From NCBI GenBank assembly GCA_027459505.1, contig DAIDIE010000013.1, positions 62,001 through 126,000 of the forward strand: a stretch of DNA of 64,000 nt, written 5' to 3'. The notes beneath the pieces were generated by a model. That model did not search any database, had not been told where the DNA came from, and saw only the letters and a program-made list of their open reading frames with translations. The translations under genes and the position numbers were made by a program. Within the stretch, counting starts at the first letter, position 1. Each line of letters starts with the position of its first letter. Source of the stretch: Acidobacteriota bacterium (GTDB lineage: Bacteria > Acidobacteriota > Terriglobia > Terriglobales > SCQP01). Below, in pieces: positions 25,536 to 33,854 of the stretch.

Positions 25536-27146
25536 TCAACTGTTAACAGTTAGCTTCTGCCTGTACTCCGGCGCCTTCCGCTTCCGGCTCCCCTGCTCAT
25601 ACGCGTACGCTAGCCGGAGCAATTCCCCTTCCTGCCAGGCGCCTGCGATAAACGATAGCCCCACCGGCAGCCCGTACTCAGCACCCATCGGCACGGTTAC
25701 ATGCGGATACCCCGCCACGGCCGGCAAACTCGAACTGCTGGCCAGCGTCGGATCCCCATTCAGCAAATCCGTCGTCCAGGCGGGCGTCCCGGTGGGGCAG
25801 ATCAGCGCGTCCAGCCGGTGCTGCCGCAACGCGGCATCAATACCCTTCTCCCGCGTGAGCAGCACGCACTGCGCGCGCGCCTTGCGGTACGCTTCCTCCT
25901 CCAGCCCGCCCCGTTTCTGCGCCTGCTCGAAGAGCTCCTGACCGAAATAGGGCATCTCCTGCGCAGCATGCACCTTGTTGAACGCAATCGCCTCCGCCAG
26001 GCTGTGGATCTTCGCGCCCCGCCCCAACTGCGCCAGGTAATGGTTCAAATCCGCCTTGAACTCGTAGCTCAGCACCGTTTGTTCCAGATCGTCCCACTTG
26101 CCGATCGTCGGCATGTCGACCGGATCGACGATCTCCGCGCCCGCCTCCCGCATCTCTTCCAGCGCCGCGGCAAACATGCGATCCACGGCGATATTGAAAC
26201 CCGCGTACTTGCGGATCACTCCCAGGCGTTTCCCGCGCAAACCATTCGCGTCCAGAAACGTTGTGTAATCCACGTGCCGAGCCGGACGCCCGCGCAGCAA
26301 TGCCGTGTCAACCGTATGGTCATCGGCATCGGCGCCAGCCAGCGCCGTCAGCAGGATCGCCACGTCCGCCACCGTCCGTCCCATGGGGCCCGCCGTGTCC
26401 TGGGAATGCGAAATTGGCACAATCCCCGAGCGCCCAATCAGACCCACGGTGGGCTTCAGTCCGGCAATACCATTCGAACAACAGGGGGAAACGATTGACC
26501 CGTCCGTCTCGGTTCCCACCGCCACCGCGCACAGGTTCGCGCTCACCGCCACCGCCGAGCCGGAACTCGATCCGGAGGGGTTGCGGTCCAGCACGTACGG
26601 ACAGCGCGTCAGCCCCCCGCGTCCGCTCCAGCCGCTGGCTGCGTGCGTGGAACGAAAGTTCGCCCATTCACTCAGGTTTGTCTTGCCCAGCGGCAGCGCT
26701 CCCGCCGCCCGCAGCTGCGCCGCCACAAACGAGTCCTTCCCCCGGGGCGCGCCCGCGCCCACCAGCGCCAGCGAGCCCGCCGTCGTCTGCATCCGGTCTG
26801 CCGTCGCTATGTTGTCTTTAATCAGTACCGGAATGCCGTGCAGCAGCCCGCGCACCTTGCCCTGGCGCCGCTCCGCATCCAGCATTCGCGCCAGCGTCAG
26901 CGCCTCCGGATTCACTTCGATAACCGCATTCAGCCGCGCTCCGCTCCGGTCCAGCCGTTGAATGCGCCCCAGGTAAAGCCGCGTCAATTCTTCGCAGGTG
27001 AAGTGTCCACGCTCCAACCCGCTACGCAGCTCCGCCAGCGTGATCTCTTCCAGCGGAAATCCGGAATCGCTTTGCGAAGCACGCAGGAAGGGCGCCGCCA
27101 TCAGCGTGCCCGTTCCCGCGCGCAGGAAGTCTCTGCGGCTGTTCAT
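25536..27146 (-). CDS. Tat-exported amidase (amidase signature family)
   Basis: 536 residues from ATG 27146. The N-terminus MNSRRDFLRAGTGTLMAAP is a twin-arginine export signal. The amidase signature enzyme has the Ser-cisSer-Lys triad: Lys in PVLIKDNIA, the Gly/Ser-rich PSGSSSGSAVAVSANL, and the nucleophile region GTETDGSIVSP. The closing LKPTVGLIGRSGIVPIS and DTAGPMGRTVAD are also typical. Some relatives hydrolyse peptide or aryl amides in the periplasm. The last residues (KLTVNS) are encoded by a CAACTG-type repeat at 25530-25552. Confidence 0.92.
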   Translation of the reverse strand: MNSRRDFLRAGTGTLMAAPFLRASQSDSGFPLEEITLAELRSGLERGHFTCEELTRLYLGRIQRLDRSGARLNAVIEVNPEALTLARMLDAERRQGKVRGLLHGIPVLIKDNIATADRMQTTAGSLALVGAGAPRGKDSFVAAQLRAAGALPLGKTNLSEWANFRSTHAASGWSGRGGLTRCPYVLDRNPSGSSSGSAVAVSANLCAVAVGTETDGSIVSPCCSNGIAGLKPTVGLIGRSGIVPISHSQDTAGPMGRTVADVAILLTALAGADADDHTVDTALLRGRPARHVDYTTFLDANGLRGKRLGVIRKYAGFNIAVDRMFAAALEEMREAGAEIVDPVDMPTIGKWDDLEQTVLSYEFKADLNHYLAQLGRGAKIHSLAEAIAFNKVHAAQEMPYFGQELFEQAQKRGGLEEEAYRKARAQCVLLTREKGIDAALRQHRLDALICPTGTPAWTTDLLNGDPTLASSSSLPAVAGYPHVTVPMGAEYGLPVGLSFIAGAWQEGELLRLAYAYEQGSRKRKAPEYRQKLTVNS

Positions 27147-27173
27147 GCCGCGATCATACAACGGGAGTTGTTG

Positions 27174-27785
27174 CTAAGCGACGCGTTGCAGCCGCGGCCC
27201 CTTGCCGCTGCTTGCCAGCCCACGGCGCCTGGTCACGCGCGCCACAAATGCCGGCGTCAGGCACAGCACCCCGCCGTACAGCAGGTGCGCGCAGAGCCAC
27301 ATGCCATGCATCAGGTTCATGCGGTCAAACATCAGCCGGTCGGCCCAGGGCAGGAAACCAAACGTCATCACCAGCCACACGCCTATACCGTACAGCAAGC
27401 CCACCCCAAACGCCGATCCCGCCGACCGCGCGTGGTTGCGCAGCAATAACGCAAAGATCGCCCCAATCACGGCGGCTACCACCAGATGCGCAATCACTCC
27501 AATCAACTTGACGTACCAGCCGTCCACTAGCGCCGTCACCCCAAAGAAGAGTGCGGCAACGCCCCGCGCCGGCAGCCATGCCCCCAGCCCGTCCGCCGCC
27601 GACCACGCCATGGCGCACAGCCCCATCGCCACCCCGGCGACTAGTCCGGCCATGGCGCCGCCCATCACCAGTTCCCAGCGGCTATGCTGCACATCGCCCG
27701 CGCTGCTGCCTTCAACGCCGCCGGCGCGCGCCAATCCAGGCCCGCGCTCAAGCCTTTCCCGCCGCATTCCAAAGTCGCTTGCCAT
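27174..27785 (-). CDS. Multi-pass membrane protein, unknown function
   Basis: 203 residues from ATG 27785, preceded by AAGGAGG. A basic N-terminal region (about 1-38) is followed by four hydrophobic helices: AMAGLVAGVAMGLCAMAW, VAALFFGVTALVDGW, IGVIAHLVVAAVIGAIFALLL and GSAFGVGLLYGIGVWLVMTF, and then a shorter one near LLYGGVLCLTPAFVA. The FGV..LVDGW segment and the Leu/Gly/Ala-rich helices resemble DUF-class small inner-membrane proteins. It lies 27 nt upstream of the Tat amidase on the same strand, so they are probably co-transcribed. Confidence 0.7.
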   Translation of the reverse strand: MASDFGMRRERLERGPGLARAGGVEGSSAGDVQHSRWELVMGGAMAGLVAGVAMGLCAMAWSAADGLGAWLPARGVAALFFGVTALVDGWYVKLIGVIAHLVVAAVIGAIFALLLRNHARSAGSAFGVGLLYGIGVWLVMTFGFLPWADRLMFDRMNLMHGMWLCAHLLYGGVLCLTPAFVARVTRRRGLASSGKGPRLQRVA

Positions 27786-27902
27786 GGCTCCTCCTTCCGC
27801 CTGACTACGCCGCCTTAACCGCATGAACCGCTGCGCATCTCACTAAGCCCCATCATCTCGCTGAGCCCCTGCGTCCGCGCGCGCACGCCGCTCCGCACGC
27901 TT

Positions 27903-28883
27903 TCACTTCAGCTTCTGCGCTAGCTCCTCGTGCTCCTGCAGGACGGGCATCAGCCGGCCCAATAGCCCTCGCAATCGCGGCGTTACTTGCGATTGCACCT
28001 CCCGCAACGCGCCCATCGATTGCAGGTGTCCTTGCCGCATCACGGCCAGAAATCCCTGGTCAAACAGTTTCCCCTTCAACCCTTCCAGATTCGCTAGACT
28101 GTGCTGCGTCTGCGCCAGCATGCCCTGCACCGCCGCGGATAACGGCTGTGCGCCCGCCGCCAGCTGCGCCTGCGACGCCGGATTACTGCCCATCAAGAGC
28201 GGACTCGCGACAGCTGAATTCAGCGACAGGTGCCTGTAATCCAGGTATTGTTGTAAGAGCCGGTCCGCGAACCGGTGATCCATCACCAGCCGCTTCCCAA
28301 ACGTGCGGATGCGCGACGTGCTCCCATTCTTTTCCGCGAGCTGCCCCGCCTGGATTTCCATCTGGTTAACCGCATGCAGTTGTTTCAGCACCCCGATCTC
28401 GCCGGCCAGTACATGCGCTTGGGAAACGTTCGCCGGCAGCGTTCCCGGCCGCACCTTCAACTGCTGCGTCAGATCGGGACGCGAGGTGTCCACCTGCGCC
28501 GGACTGGTTTGCGAATATCCAGGCGCCGCCGATCCCGGTGCGGCACTCGCGGGAGTTGCACTGGCCGGAACTGATCTGACGGGGGCCGAACCCCCGGAAC
28601 CCGCACCTGAGCGCCCTGCCCCTGCCGCTTTCGTCTGGTCCGATGCGGCCCGCCCCGCCGCCGTTCCCGCCTGGATACTCTGACGGGAGCTTTGACTGTT
28701 TGCCGTTTGCCGCGGCGCTGTCGTAAACGCCGCAACGGCGAGTGCGCTGAGCAGCGCTACACCCAACCGCACCGCTCTCGACCGTGGTAGATCGCGGCGC
28801 GCTCGCCTGGTTGACTCCGCCTCGAGGTCGCGCCGCGAATGCGCCCGCTCGGATCTTTTGCAAGTGGATTCCGCTTCCGCCAT
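27903..28883 (-). CDS. Exported DUF4142 (ferritin-like helical) protein
   Basis: 326 residues, with GGAGGG before the ATG. A charged N-terminal stretch (1-38) precedes one hydrophobic helix (VRLGVALLSALAVAAFTTA), then a Ser/Ala/Pro-rich linker (about 60-130). The DUF4142 helical-bundle domain (about 160-326) has EIGVLKQLHAVNQMEIQAGQ, ARTFGKRLVMDH-type and LRGLLGRLMPVLQEHEELA segments. DUF4142 proteins are periplasmic and often stress related; no metal ligands are obvious here. The linker makes it longer than usual family members. Confidence 0.8.
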   Translation of the reverse strand: MAEAESTCKRSERAHSRRDLEAESTRRARRDLPRSRAVRLGVALLSALAVAAFTTAPRQTANSQSSRQSIQAGTAAGRAASDQTKAAGAGRSGAGSGGSAPVRSVPASATPASAAPGSAAPGYSQTSPAQVDTSRPDLTQQLKVRPGTLPANVSQAHVLAGEIGVLKQLHAVNQMEIQAGQLAEKNGSTSRIRTFGKRLVMDHRFADRLLQQYLDYRHLSLNSAVASPLLMGSNPASQAQLAAGAQPLSAAVQGMLAQTQHSLANLEGLKGKLFDQGFLAVMRQGHLQSMGALREVQSQVTPRLRGLLGRLMPVLQEHEELAQKLK

Positions 28884-29042
28884 GGCTGCCCTCCACTCTC
28901 AATCTCTGGATCGTCTCTTAGGTCCGATTCCCGCCCCAGCAACAGCCGTTGCCCTTTCGGCCAAAGTGGCGCCGGCTTTCACCGCAATTGCTGCAACCCG
29001 GCACGCACAATGCCGGCGGAAACTCACGCTCTATAACGACCC

Positions 29043-29081
29043 GGGGCCGAGTCGAACTGATTTCGAGTTCGACTCGGCCCC
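29043..29081. repeat. REP-like palindrome, copy A
   Basis: GGGGCCGAGTCGAACT (29043-29058), loop GATTTCG, AGTTCGACTCGGCCCC (29066-29081): a perfect 16-bp inverted repeat. Its core GTCGAACTGATTTCGA recurs at 31373 (one change) and, inverted, at 41541. Confidence 0.85.
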
Positions 29082-29120
29082 CATGTGTGTTACCAAGCGC
29101 CCGCTAACCGGCGTGCGTTA

Positions 29121-29150
29121 CTGACAACTGACAACTGGCAACTGCCAACT
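29121..29150. repeat. CAACTG heptamer string
   Basis: Four tandem heptamers of the form (A/G)(C/A)CAACTG (CTGACAACTGACAACTGG, then CAACTGCCAACT). It is intergenic and related to strings at 2145, 25528, 36919 and 42098. Confidence 0.75.
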
Positions 29151-29193
29151 CTCTGCTCTTCAACAAACCGCGCCACCGCTGCCAGTGGAGTTG

Positions 29194-29757
29194 TCACCTC
29201 TCCAGAAACCCACGGCCGCTCATAATCTTTGGAGCGCACTTCTCCACCCGCGCGGCCCTCGTCTTGGACTGCTTTGCACTCGATACGTGGAAAATGTAGG
29301 ATTTCCTCCTGCCCGGCGTCAGTGCATCGAATGCCGCCTTCAGCCTCGGGTTTGCATCCAGCTTGGCCTGCAACTCCTCCGGGACCGGATAGGCGGAAGC
29401 TTTCCGGAGAGCCACTTTCTTTCCTGACTCCTCGATTTCGACGGCCTCGTAAATGTAGTCCTTCAAAACCGGACGCAGGGCGGCAATTTCTGGAACCGAG
29501 CTGAACTTGATCCAACGCGCCGCTTGGGTGTGCTCCCCCACCCTTTGCAGAATGCGCTTCCCATCCTTGAGCAGCGCGCCTTTGAAGAACGACAGAGCGC
29601 ACGACTCCTTCAGCGGAATCACAATCACCACGTTTTTATTCTGAAACGTGAAGCAGCATTTACCCCACTTGATCTCTTCCGTCAGATCGCAGTCGAGTGC
29701 GATCTTCCGCAGCTTCTCGGCTTCTTTCCGCCACTTCTCCGCATAAGGAACTTTCAT
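29194..29757 (-). CDS. YdeI/DUF1801-type protein
   Basis: 187 residues. The N-terminal DUF1801-like domain (about 10-115) has EKLRKIALDCDLTEEIKWGK, CFTFQNKNVVIVIP and FFKGALLKDGKR. The C-terminal domain (about 125-187) has the OmdA-type pattern YPVPEELQAKLDANPRLKAAF and LTPGRRKSYIFHVSSAK. Such proteins are small, cytosolic and of unclear function; some are linked to organic-acid or antimicrobial tolerance. The stop lies 44 nt after the heptamer string on the plus-strand coordinate. Confidence 0.85.
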   Translation of the reverse strand: MKVPYAEKWRKEAEKLRKIALDCDLTEEIKWGKCCFTFQNKNVVIVIPLKESCALSFFKGALLKDGKRILQRVGEHTQAARWIKFSSVPEIAALRPVLKDYIYEAVEIEESGKKVALRKASAYPVPEELQAKLDANPRLKAAFDALTPGRRKSYIFHVSSAKQSKTRAARVEKCAPKIMSGRGFLER

Positions 29758-29885
29758 AACTCCAGCCTACCTCCAAATAACCTGGCTGACCCGGGGCGCT
29801 ATCAACCGCCAGGCATACCAAAAGAAACGCCTCAGCGCACCAGGCGCTGAGGCGTTGGAGGCCAACTGGCCAAACTCGAATGCGC

Positions 29886-31109
29886 CTAGCTGGTCGCTGC
29901 CGCGGCCGCTGCGGCTTCTCCCCCATGCAGCAAACTGACCGTCTCCGCCAGCTTCGCCTTCTGATCCTCGCGCACCTGCCGCAAACCCTGCTGCACCATA
30001 CCGAAAATGATGAAGTAGTCCAGCGGGTAAACGATGACTTGCTTGATCAGGTGCGGCGCCAGCGACGAATCCCAGAAGATGTGCAGCACTACCGGAATGC
30101 TGAACGCCTTCAGAAACGTGGGATCGAAAAGCACTTTCAAGGTGAAAGGCTTCTCGCCCTTGGCGCGCCACAAGGCGCCTGCCGCGATCGCCGTCCACGC
30201 CACATGCAGGAAAGGCGTATCGATGGCGCGCAGTTGAATCTCCTGCAGCATGGCGGCGACGTTGGGTGAGCGGAAGGCGTATCCGGCGCTTTCGAACGCC
30301 GCAAATCCCGCCCCCACCGTGGCCCCCACCAGCAAGCCATTGAGGATGTACTTGTAGCGCATACTGCGCGCGATCAGTACCACCGTCAGGATCTTGCCCG
30401 TCTCTTCAATCACGCCCGGCTGCACCGCTCCCAGCAGTCCAAGCGTACTGTCACTGACGCCGTAGCCGATCAGCGACACAAATAGCGAGATCGCAGCGCC
30501 CGCCAGAAACAGCACCGCCAGCCGGTGCACGGACACATTACGGGGCGTGTTCAACTCGAAAAACAGAATGATCATGGTCAGCGGCACGGCAAACGAGCCG
30601 AGCAGCATCAGACCGGGAATCAGGTTGGGATTGTTGAACTGGTTCCACGCCACCCAAAACGCCGCGTAGGTCAAAAGCAGTACTCCCAGCACGCGCGCGA
30701 ACAGCCACGGATGCGGCCAGCCCGTCTGCACCTCGGTGATGTCGGGTGTGGTCCGCGTGGTCCCCACAATCATGTAATCTTCAATCTCGGTCTCGCTGCG
30801 CCGCTTGAATACCTCCGAGAACATTTCCCGCAGGCTGAAGCCCTCCAGCTTCTCTGTGCTGGCCAAGCGATTGAGTTTGGCGGTCACGCTGTTCAAAACG
30901 CCCTGCTTGTGCTGCGCGGCGTTGGTCCAGACGTTTCCGGGATAAGGTTGTGCTCCATGAGCAACAACCCCGGGGGCGGCGGCGGGGGCAAAGCCCGCTG
31001 CGGGTGCGTATCCCCCGGGAGCGGCAGGGGCTGCCGCCAGCGGGCTCCCGCAAGTGGTGCAAAAACGCTGTCCGGGAGTGGACTGCGTTCCGCAATTCGT
31101 ACAAAACAT
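29886..31109 (-). CDS. PrsW-family intramembrane protease with N-terminal zinc ribbon
   Basis: 407 residues from ATG 31109, preceded by GGAGAG. It begins with a four-cysteine zinc ribbon (FCTNCG...FCTTCG), then a Pro/Ala/Gly linker. Seven or eight membrane helices follow, carrying the PrsW landmarks: VIEETGK (Glu-Glu), AGFAAFESAGY, a His in DTPFLHVAWTA, and VVLHIFWDSS. PrsW is a membrane metalloprotease that cleaves anti-sigma factors; here the catalytic-type residues appear intact. The zinc-ribbon fusion is a less common architecture. No sigma factor is adjacent, so its substrate is unknown. Confidence 0.87.
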   Translation of the reverse strand: MFCTNCGTQSTPGQRFCTTCGSPLAAAPAAPGGYAPAAGFAPAAAPGVVAHGAQPYPGNVWTNAAQHKQGVLNSVTAKLNRLASTEKLEGFSLREMFSEVFKRRSETEIEDYMIVGTTRTTPDITEVQTGWPHPWLFARVLGVLLLTYAAFWVAWNQFNNPNLIPGLMLLGSFAVPLTMIILFFELNTPRNVSVHRLAVLFLAGAAISLFVSLIGYGVSDSTLGLLGAVQPGVIEETGKILTVVLIARSMRYKYILNGLLVGATVGAGFAAFESAGYAFRSPNVAAMLQEIQLRAIDTPFLHVAWTAIAAGALWRAKGEKPFTLKVLFDPTFLKAFSIPVVLHIFWDSSLAPHLIKQVIVYPLDYFIIFGMVQQGLRQVREDQKAKLAETVSLLHGGEAAAAAAATS

Positions 31110-31370
31110 AGACGTGCGCTCTCCGTTTTCAGTGCCCAGGCTGGAACCCGCCACAACTTTCTATAGGGCGGCCCTCGTCACTACGAACCCCGGCCGGAGA
31201 TGCCTCAAAGTGGCGCCGGCCATCAGCCAGAGTTCATGCTGGTGCGCTGACATTAACCGTTCCCACTCACTCTGTCAAACACAAAGTCGTTCTTCGTCAG
31301 CGTTACAACCCAAGGCCCGTGCCGCGTCCAAAACTGCCAATTTCTCGCCGTGACTTTACGCCCCAGGGCC

Positions 31371-31394
31371 AAGTCGAACTGCTTTCGAGTTCGA
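31371..31394. repeat. REP-like palindrome, copy B
   Basis: AAGTCGAACTGCTTTCGAGTTCGA. It keeps the core arms TCGAACT / AGTTCGA around a 7-nt loop. It differs from copy A by one loop base and shorter stems. Confidence 0.75.
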
Positions 31395-31467
31395 AATCGC
31401 AGGCCGAAATACCGGGTTGACCACCAGCTCACGTACCGCTGGCGACTTAGGGCATGCGCGGCCTCCA

Positions 31468-31498
31468 TCCACCCGCTTCGGAAGCTGAAGCGGGTGGA
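31468..31498. repeat. 12-bp hairpin, REP-like
   Basis: TCCACCCGCTTC (31468-31479), loop GGAAGCT, GAAGCGGGTGGA (31487-31498): perfect pairing, no T-run, isolated in non-coding DNA. Confidence 0.8.
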
Positions 31499-31992
31499 AC
31501 AAAAACGCCCATGCCAGGGGTTGGGCACTGCCAACTGAGTTCTGCACCTCTCCGCCGAAGGACGGCAAATAAAGTTCTGTTAAATCCTGCTCGCGTTCTC
31601 CACTGCAAACCGCTGCATCAGTCTTTAAACCACGCGCCTCAGTAGCTACGCGCAAACCCAAACAGCTCCAGCATTTACGAGCGCTCGCCGCCGCGGCTGC
31701 TGGCGGGTCCACCCCGTATTTACCCCACCCCTCCGGGGGGCTCACCGTAAACCGCCCAGCCATTTACCTGTTTCCGGAAACCTTAGCGCGCAAGGCATTT
31801 AACGTTAACCACCCGGCTCGCGCCCAGTCTTCACACCTTTTAACTTCTCCCCGGGCGTCGCCGCTGCGCACCATGGCTGCACTGTACGGTGGCGCTCTGC
31901 GCCATCGTTCCACCCGCGGCACGAGGAACCTGCTCCAGCGGAGCCTCTCAACGCGGACATTCGAGCTTCAGCAAACCAGGGAGAACTCCAAC

Positions 31993-33594
31993 ATGAAATC
32001 TGCCTTCCGTCCGCTTGGCCTGGCCACCGCTCTGTTCAGCCTGGCGGCCCTGCTGTTGTTCCCTTCCCCCGCTCGGGCCCAGGGTTGGACCACCAGCGGC
32101 GTCAACATCCTCACCCCCTCCAACTCCACCTTCACCATTACTGGCATCAACTGGTACGGCTTTGAGACTACTGCCTACGTCGCTCACGGCCTCGAGTACC
32201 ACGACTACACCTACATCGTGAATGAGATCAAACAGTACGGATACAGCACCATCCGTATCCCCTTCTCCAACGCCATGTGGGATACCGACCCCATCCCCAA
32301 CTCCAACACCATCAGCGCCTGCCCGAGTTGCAAGGGCTCGCACAGCCGCGACATCCTCGCCCGCATCATCAACTACGCCGGCTCCATCGGACTGCACGTC
32401 ATTCTCGATAACCATCGCTCCGAAGCCGGCAACTCCACCGAGAAAAATGGCCTTTGGTATTTCGTTAGCGGCAGCAACAACTACACCGACCAGGGCTGGC
32501 AGAACGACTGGGTGCAGGTGGAAGACTGGGTGCACGGCATTGCCCAAACGCAGGGCGCCACCGACACGGTCGCCGTTAACCTCAACGCCTCCGATGGCTA
32601 CCCCATCGTGCTCGGCTTTGACCTGCGCAACGAGCCCCACACCCCCAGCCGCACCGCCTACACCGCCGGCTCAACCTGGGGCACCGGCGATGGCATCAGC
32701 CCTGCCACCAACCCCAACCCCAATCCCTTCGCCCTCTCCTGCATTAGCAGCAACAGTTGCCATGACTGGCGCCTGGCGGCCGAGCGCGCTGGTGACGGCA
32801 TCCTCGGTGAGGCGGCCAGTCACGGCTGGGCCTACCCGCTCATCTTTGTCGAAGGCATCTCCGAGTACCCCACCGCCACTGGCACCCCCGCCAATGGCCC
32901 CTACGACTACTACTGGGATGGCGGACAGCTCCTCGGCATCAATGGCAACGCCAATAACCCCGGCGCCCCCATCGTCCTCAACGCCGGCGGCAACTCCACC
33001 AGCCTGGGCCCGGCAGTCAACAATCAGCTCGTTTACTCCGCCCACGATTACGGACCCACCGTCTACGGCCAGCCCTGGTTCAACACCAGCACCTGCTACA
33101 GCTCGGGCTGCTCCTCCTCCAGTCTGGCCGACCTGTGGAAGACGCATTGGGCCTTCATCAACCTCGGTCAGGTCAGTCCCGTCTGGCCCGGCCACAGCTC
33201 CTATCCCTGGGGCAATACCGGCGCCACCGCCTACACCAACACTCCGGTGTGGATCGGAGAATTCGGCACCGGCAACTCCAGCAGCGATGTCTATACCTCC
33301 GGCAATGGCTCTGAGGGCCAGTGGTTCACCGACATCATCAACTTCATCAACAGCAGCTATAGCCTGACCAGCGGCAACAACTCCGGCGTCCCGGTCACCA
33401 ATCTCAATTGGACCTACTGGGCGCTCAACGTGGAAGACAGCTTCGGCCTGCTGGGCAGCAACGATACCGGCATTGCCTATCCCAACAAGCAGTACTCGTT
33501 CCTCTGCTTCAACCAGTTGGGACCGCTGGCCACTCCCAGCGGCACGGGCAGCGGCCAATGCGGCAGCACCGGCGCCCTCCCCGCGGGACAATAA
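31993..33594 (+). CDS. Secreted glycoside hydrolase family 5 (cellulase-like)
   Basis: 533 residues from ATG 31993, preceded by AGGGAGA. The signal peptide ends near PSPARA-QG. A GH5 (beta/alpha)8 barrel has TIRIPFSNAMW, LDNHRSEAGN, GFDLRNEPH (acid/base Glu214), YSAHDYGP and WIGEFGTGNS (nucleophile Glu423). The retaining family cleaves beta-1,4-glucans or related glycans outside the cell. Composition is unusually Asn/Ser/Gly-rich. No carbohydrate-binding module is apparent, and the C-terminal 40 residues are low-complexity. It ends with a strong terminator. The substrate within the large GH5 family is uncertain. Confidence 0.93.
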   Translation: MKSAFRPLGLATALFSLAALLLFPSPARAQGWTTSGVNILTPSNSTFTITGINWYGFETTAYVAHGLEYHDYTYIVNEIKQYGYSTIRIPFSNAMWDTDPIPNSNTISACPSCKGSHSRDILARIINYAGSIGLHVILDNHRSEAGNSTEKNGLWYFVSGSNNYTDQGWQNDWVQVEDWVHGIAQTQGATDTVAVNLNASDGYPIVLGFDLRNEPHTPSRTAYTAGSTWGTGDGISPATNPNPNPFALSCISSNSCHDWRLAAERAGDGILGEAASHGWAYPLIFVEGISEYPTATGTPANGPYDYYWDGGQLLGINGNANNPGAPIVLNAGGNSTSLGPAVNNQLVYSAHDYGPTVYGQPWFNTSTCYSSGCSSSSLADLWKTHWAFINLGQVSPVWPGHSSYPWGNTGATAYTNTPVWIGEFGTGNSSSDVYTSGNGSEGQWFTDIINFINSSYSLTSGNNSGVPVTNLNWTYWALNVEDSFGLLGSNDTGIAYPNKQYSFLCFNQLGPLATPSGTGSGQCGSTGALPAGQ

Positions 33595-33712
33595 AGTCCT
33601 TCGGGCAACTGCCAGTTGATCGACTGGGATCACTGCCAGACTCCGGCATTTCGCGGCATCATGCGCTTGCCGGAAGCTTTTCCACACTCCTCATCGCAGT
33701 CGTTCCCTCAGT

Positions 33713-33745
33713 GGGGTGGGCGCCGCCGCCCACCCCCTTTTTTTT
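33713..33745 (+). terminator. Rho-independent terminator after cellulase
   Basis: GGGGTGGGCG (33713-33722), loop CCGC, CGCCCACCCC (33727-33736), then eight T (33738-33745). Confidence 0.9.
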
Positions 33746-33767
33746 CCGAGCCGCACTTGAAGCTCAG

Positions 33768-33803
33768 AAAAAAAAGGGAGCGCATTCGCATGCGCTCCCT
33801 TTT
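33768..33803 (-). terminator. Rho-independent terminator of pnp
   Basis: GGGAGCGCA / TGCGCTCCC (33776-33784 and 33791-33799) around a 6-nt loop. On the minus strand the stem is followed by a run of T (complement of A33768-33775). Flanking AAAA/TTTT can extend the stem, so it may act in both directions. Confidence 0.88.
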
Positions 33804-33854
33804 GCCCATTCGCTTTGAACCGTTACCAACGCGGCGCGCGTTGCTAACGCTCCC

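Larger units (their letters stand above)
28884..29193. other. Intergenic region with palindromic repeat and heptamer string
   Basis: 310 bp between two minus-strand genes, with no convincing ORF. It holds a perfect 16-bp hairpin (29043-29081) and a CAACTG heptamer string (29121-29150), both described separately. Confidence 0.6.
31110..31992. other. 883-bp intergenic region with palindromes, no clear gene
   Basis: I find no convincing coding sequence. It contains a copy of the GTCGAACTG palindrome (31371-31394), a 12-bp hairpin (31468-31498), and a GC-rich stretch near 31725-31750 (CACCCCTCCGGGGGGCTCAC). The cellulase promoter must lie on the right side. A 93-codon minus-strand ORF (31253-31534) has atypical composition and no recognisable domain. 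Confidence 0.6.

Noticed and set aside
31253-31534. 93-codon minus-strand ORF
   Set aside because: It spans two hairpins (31371 and 31468) and has an odd Trp/Arg-rich composition with no recognisable domain or ribosome site.
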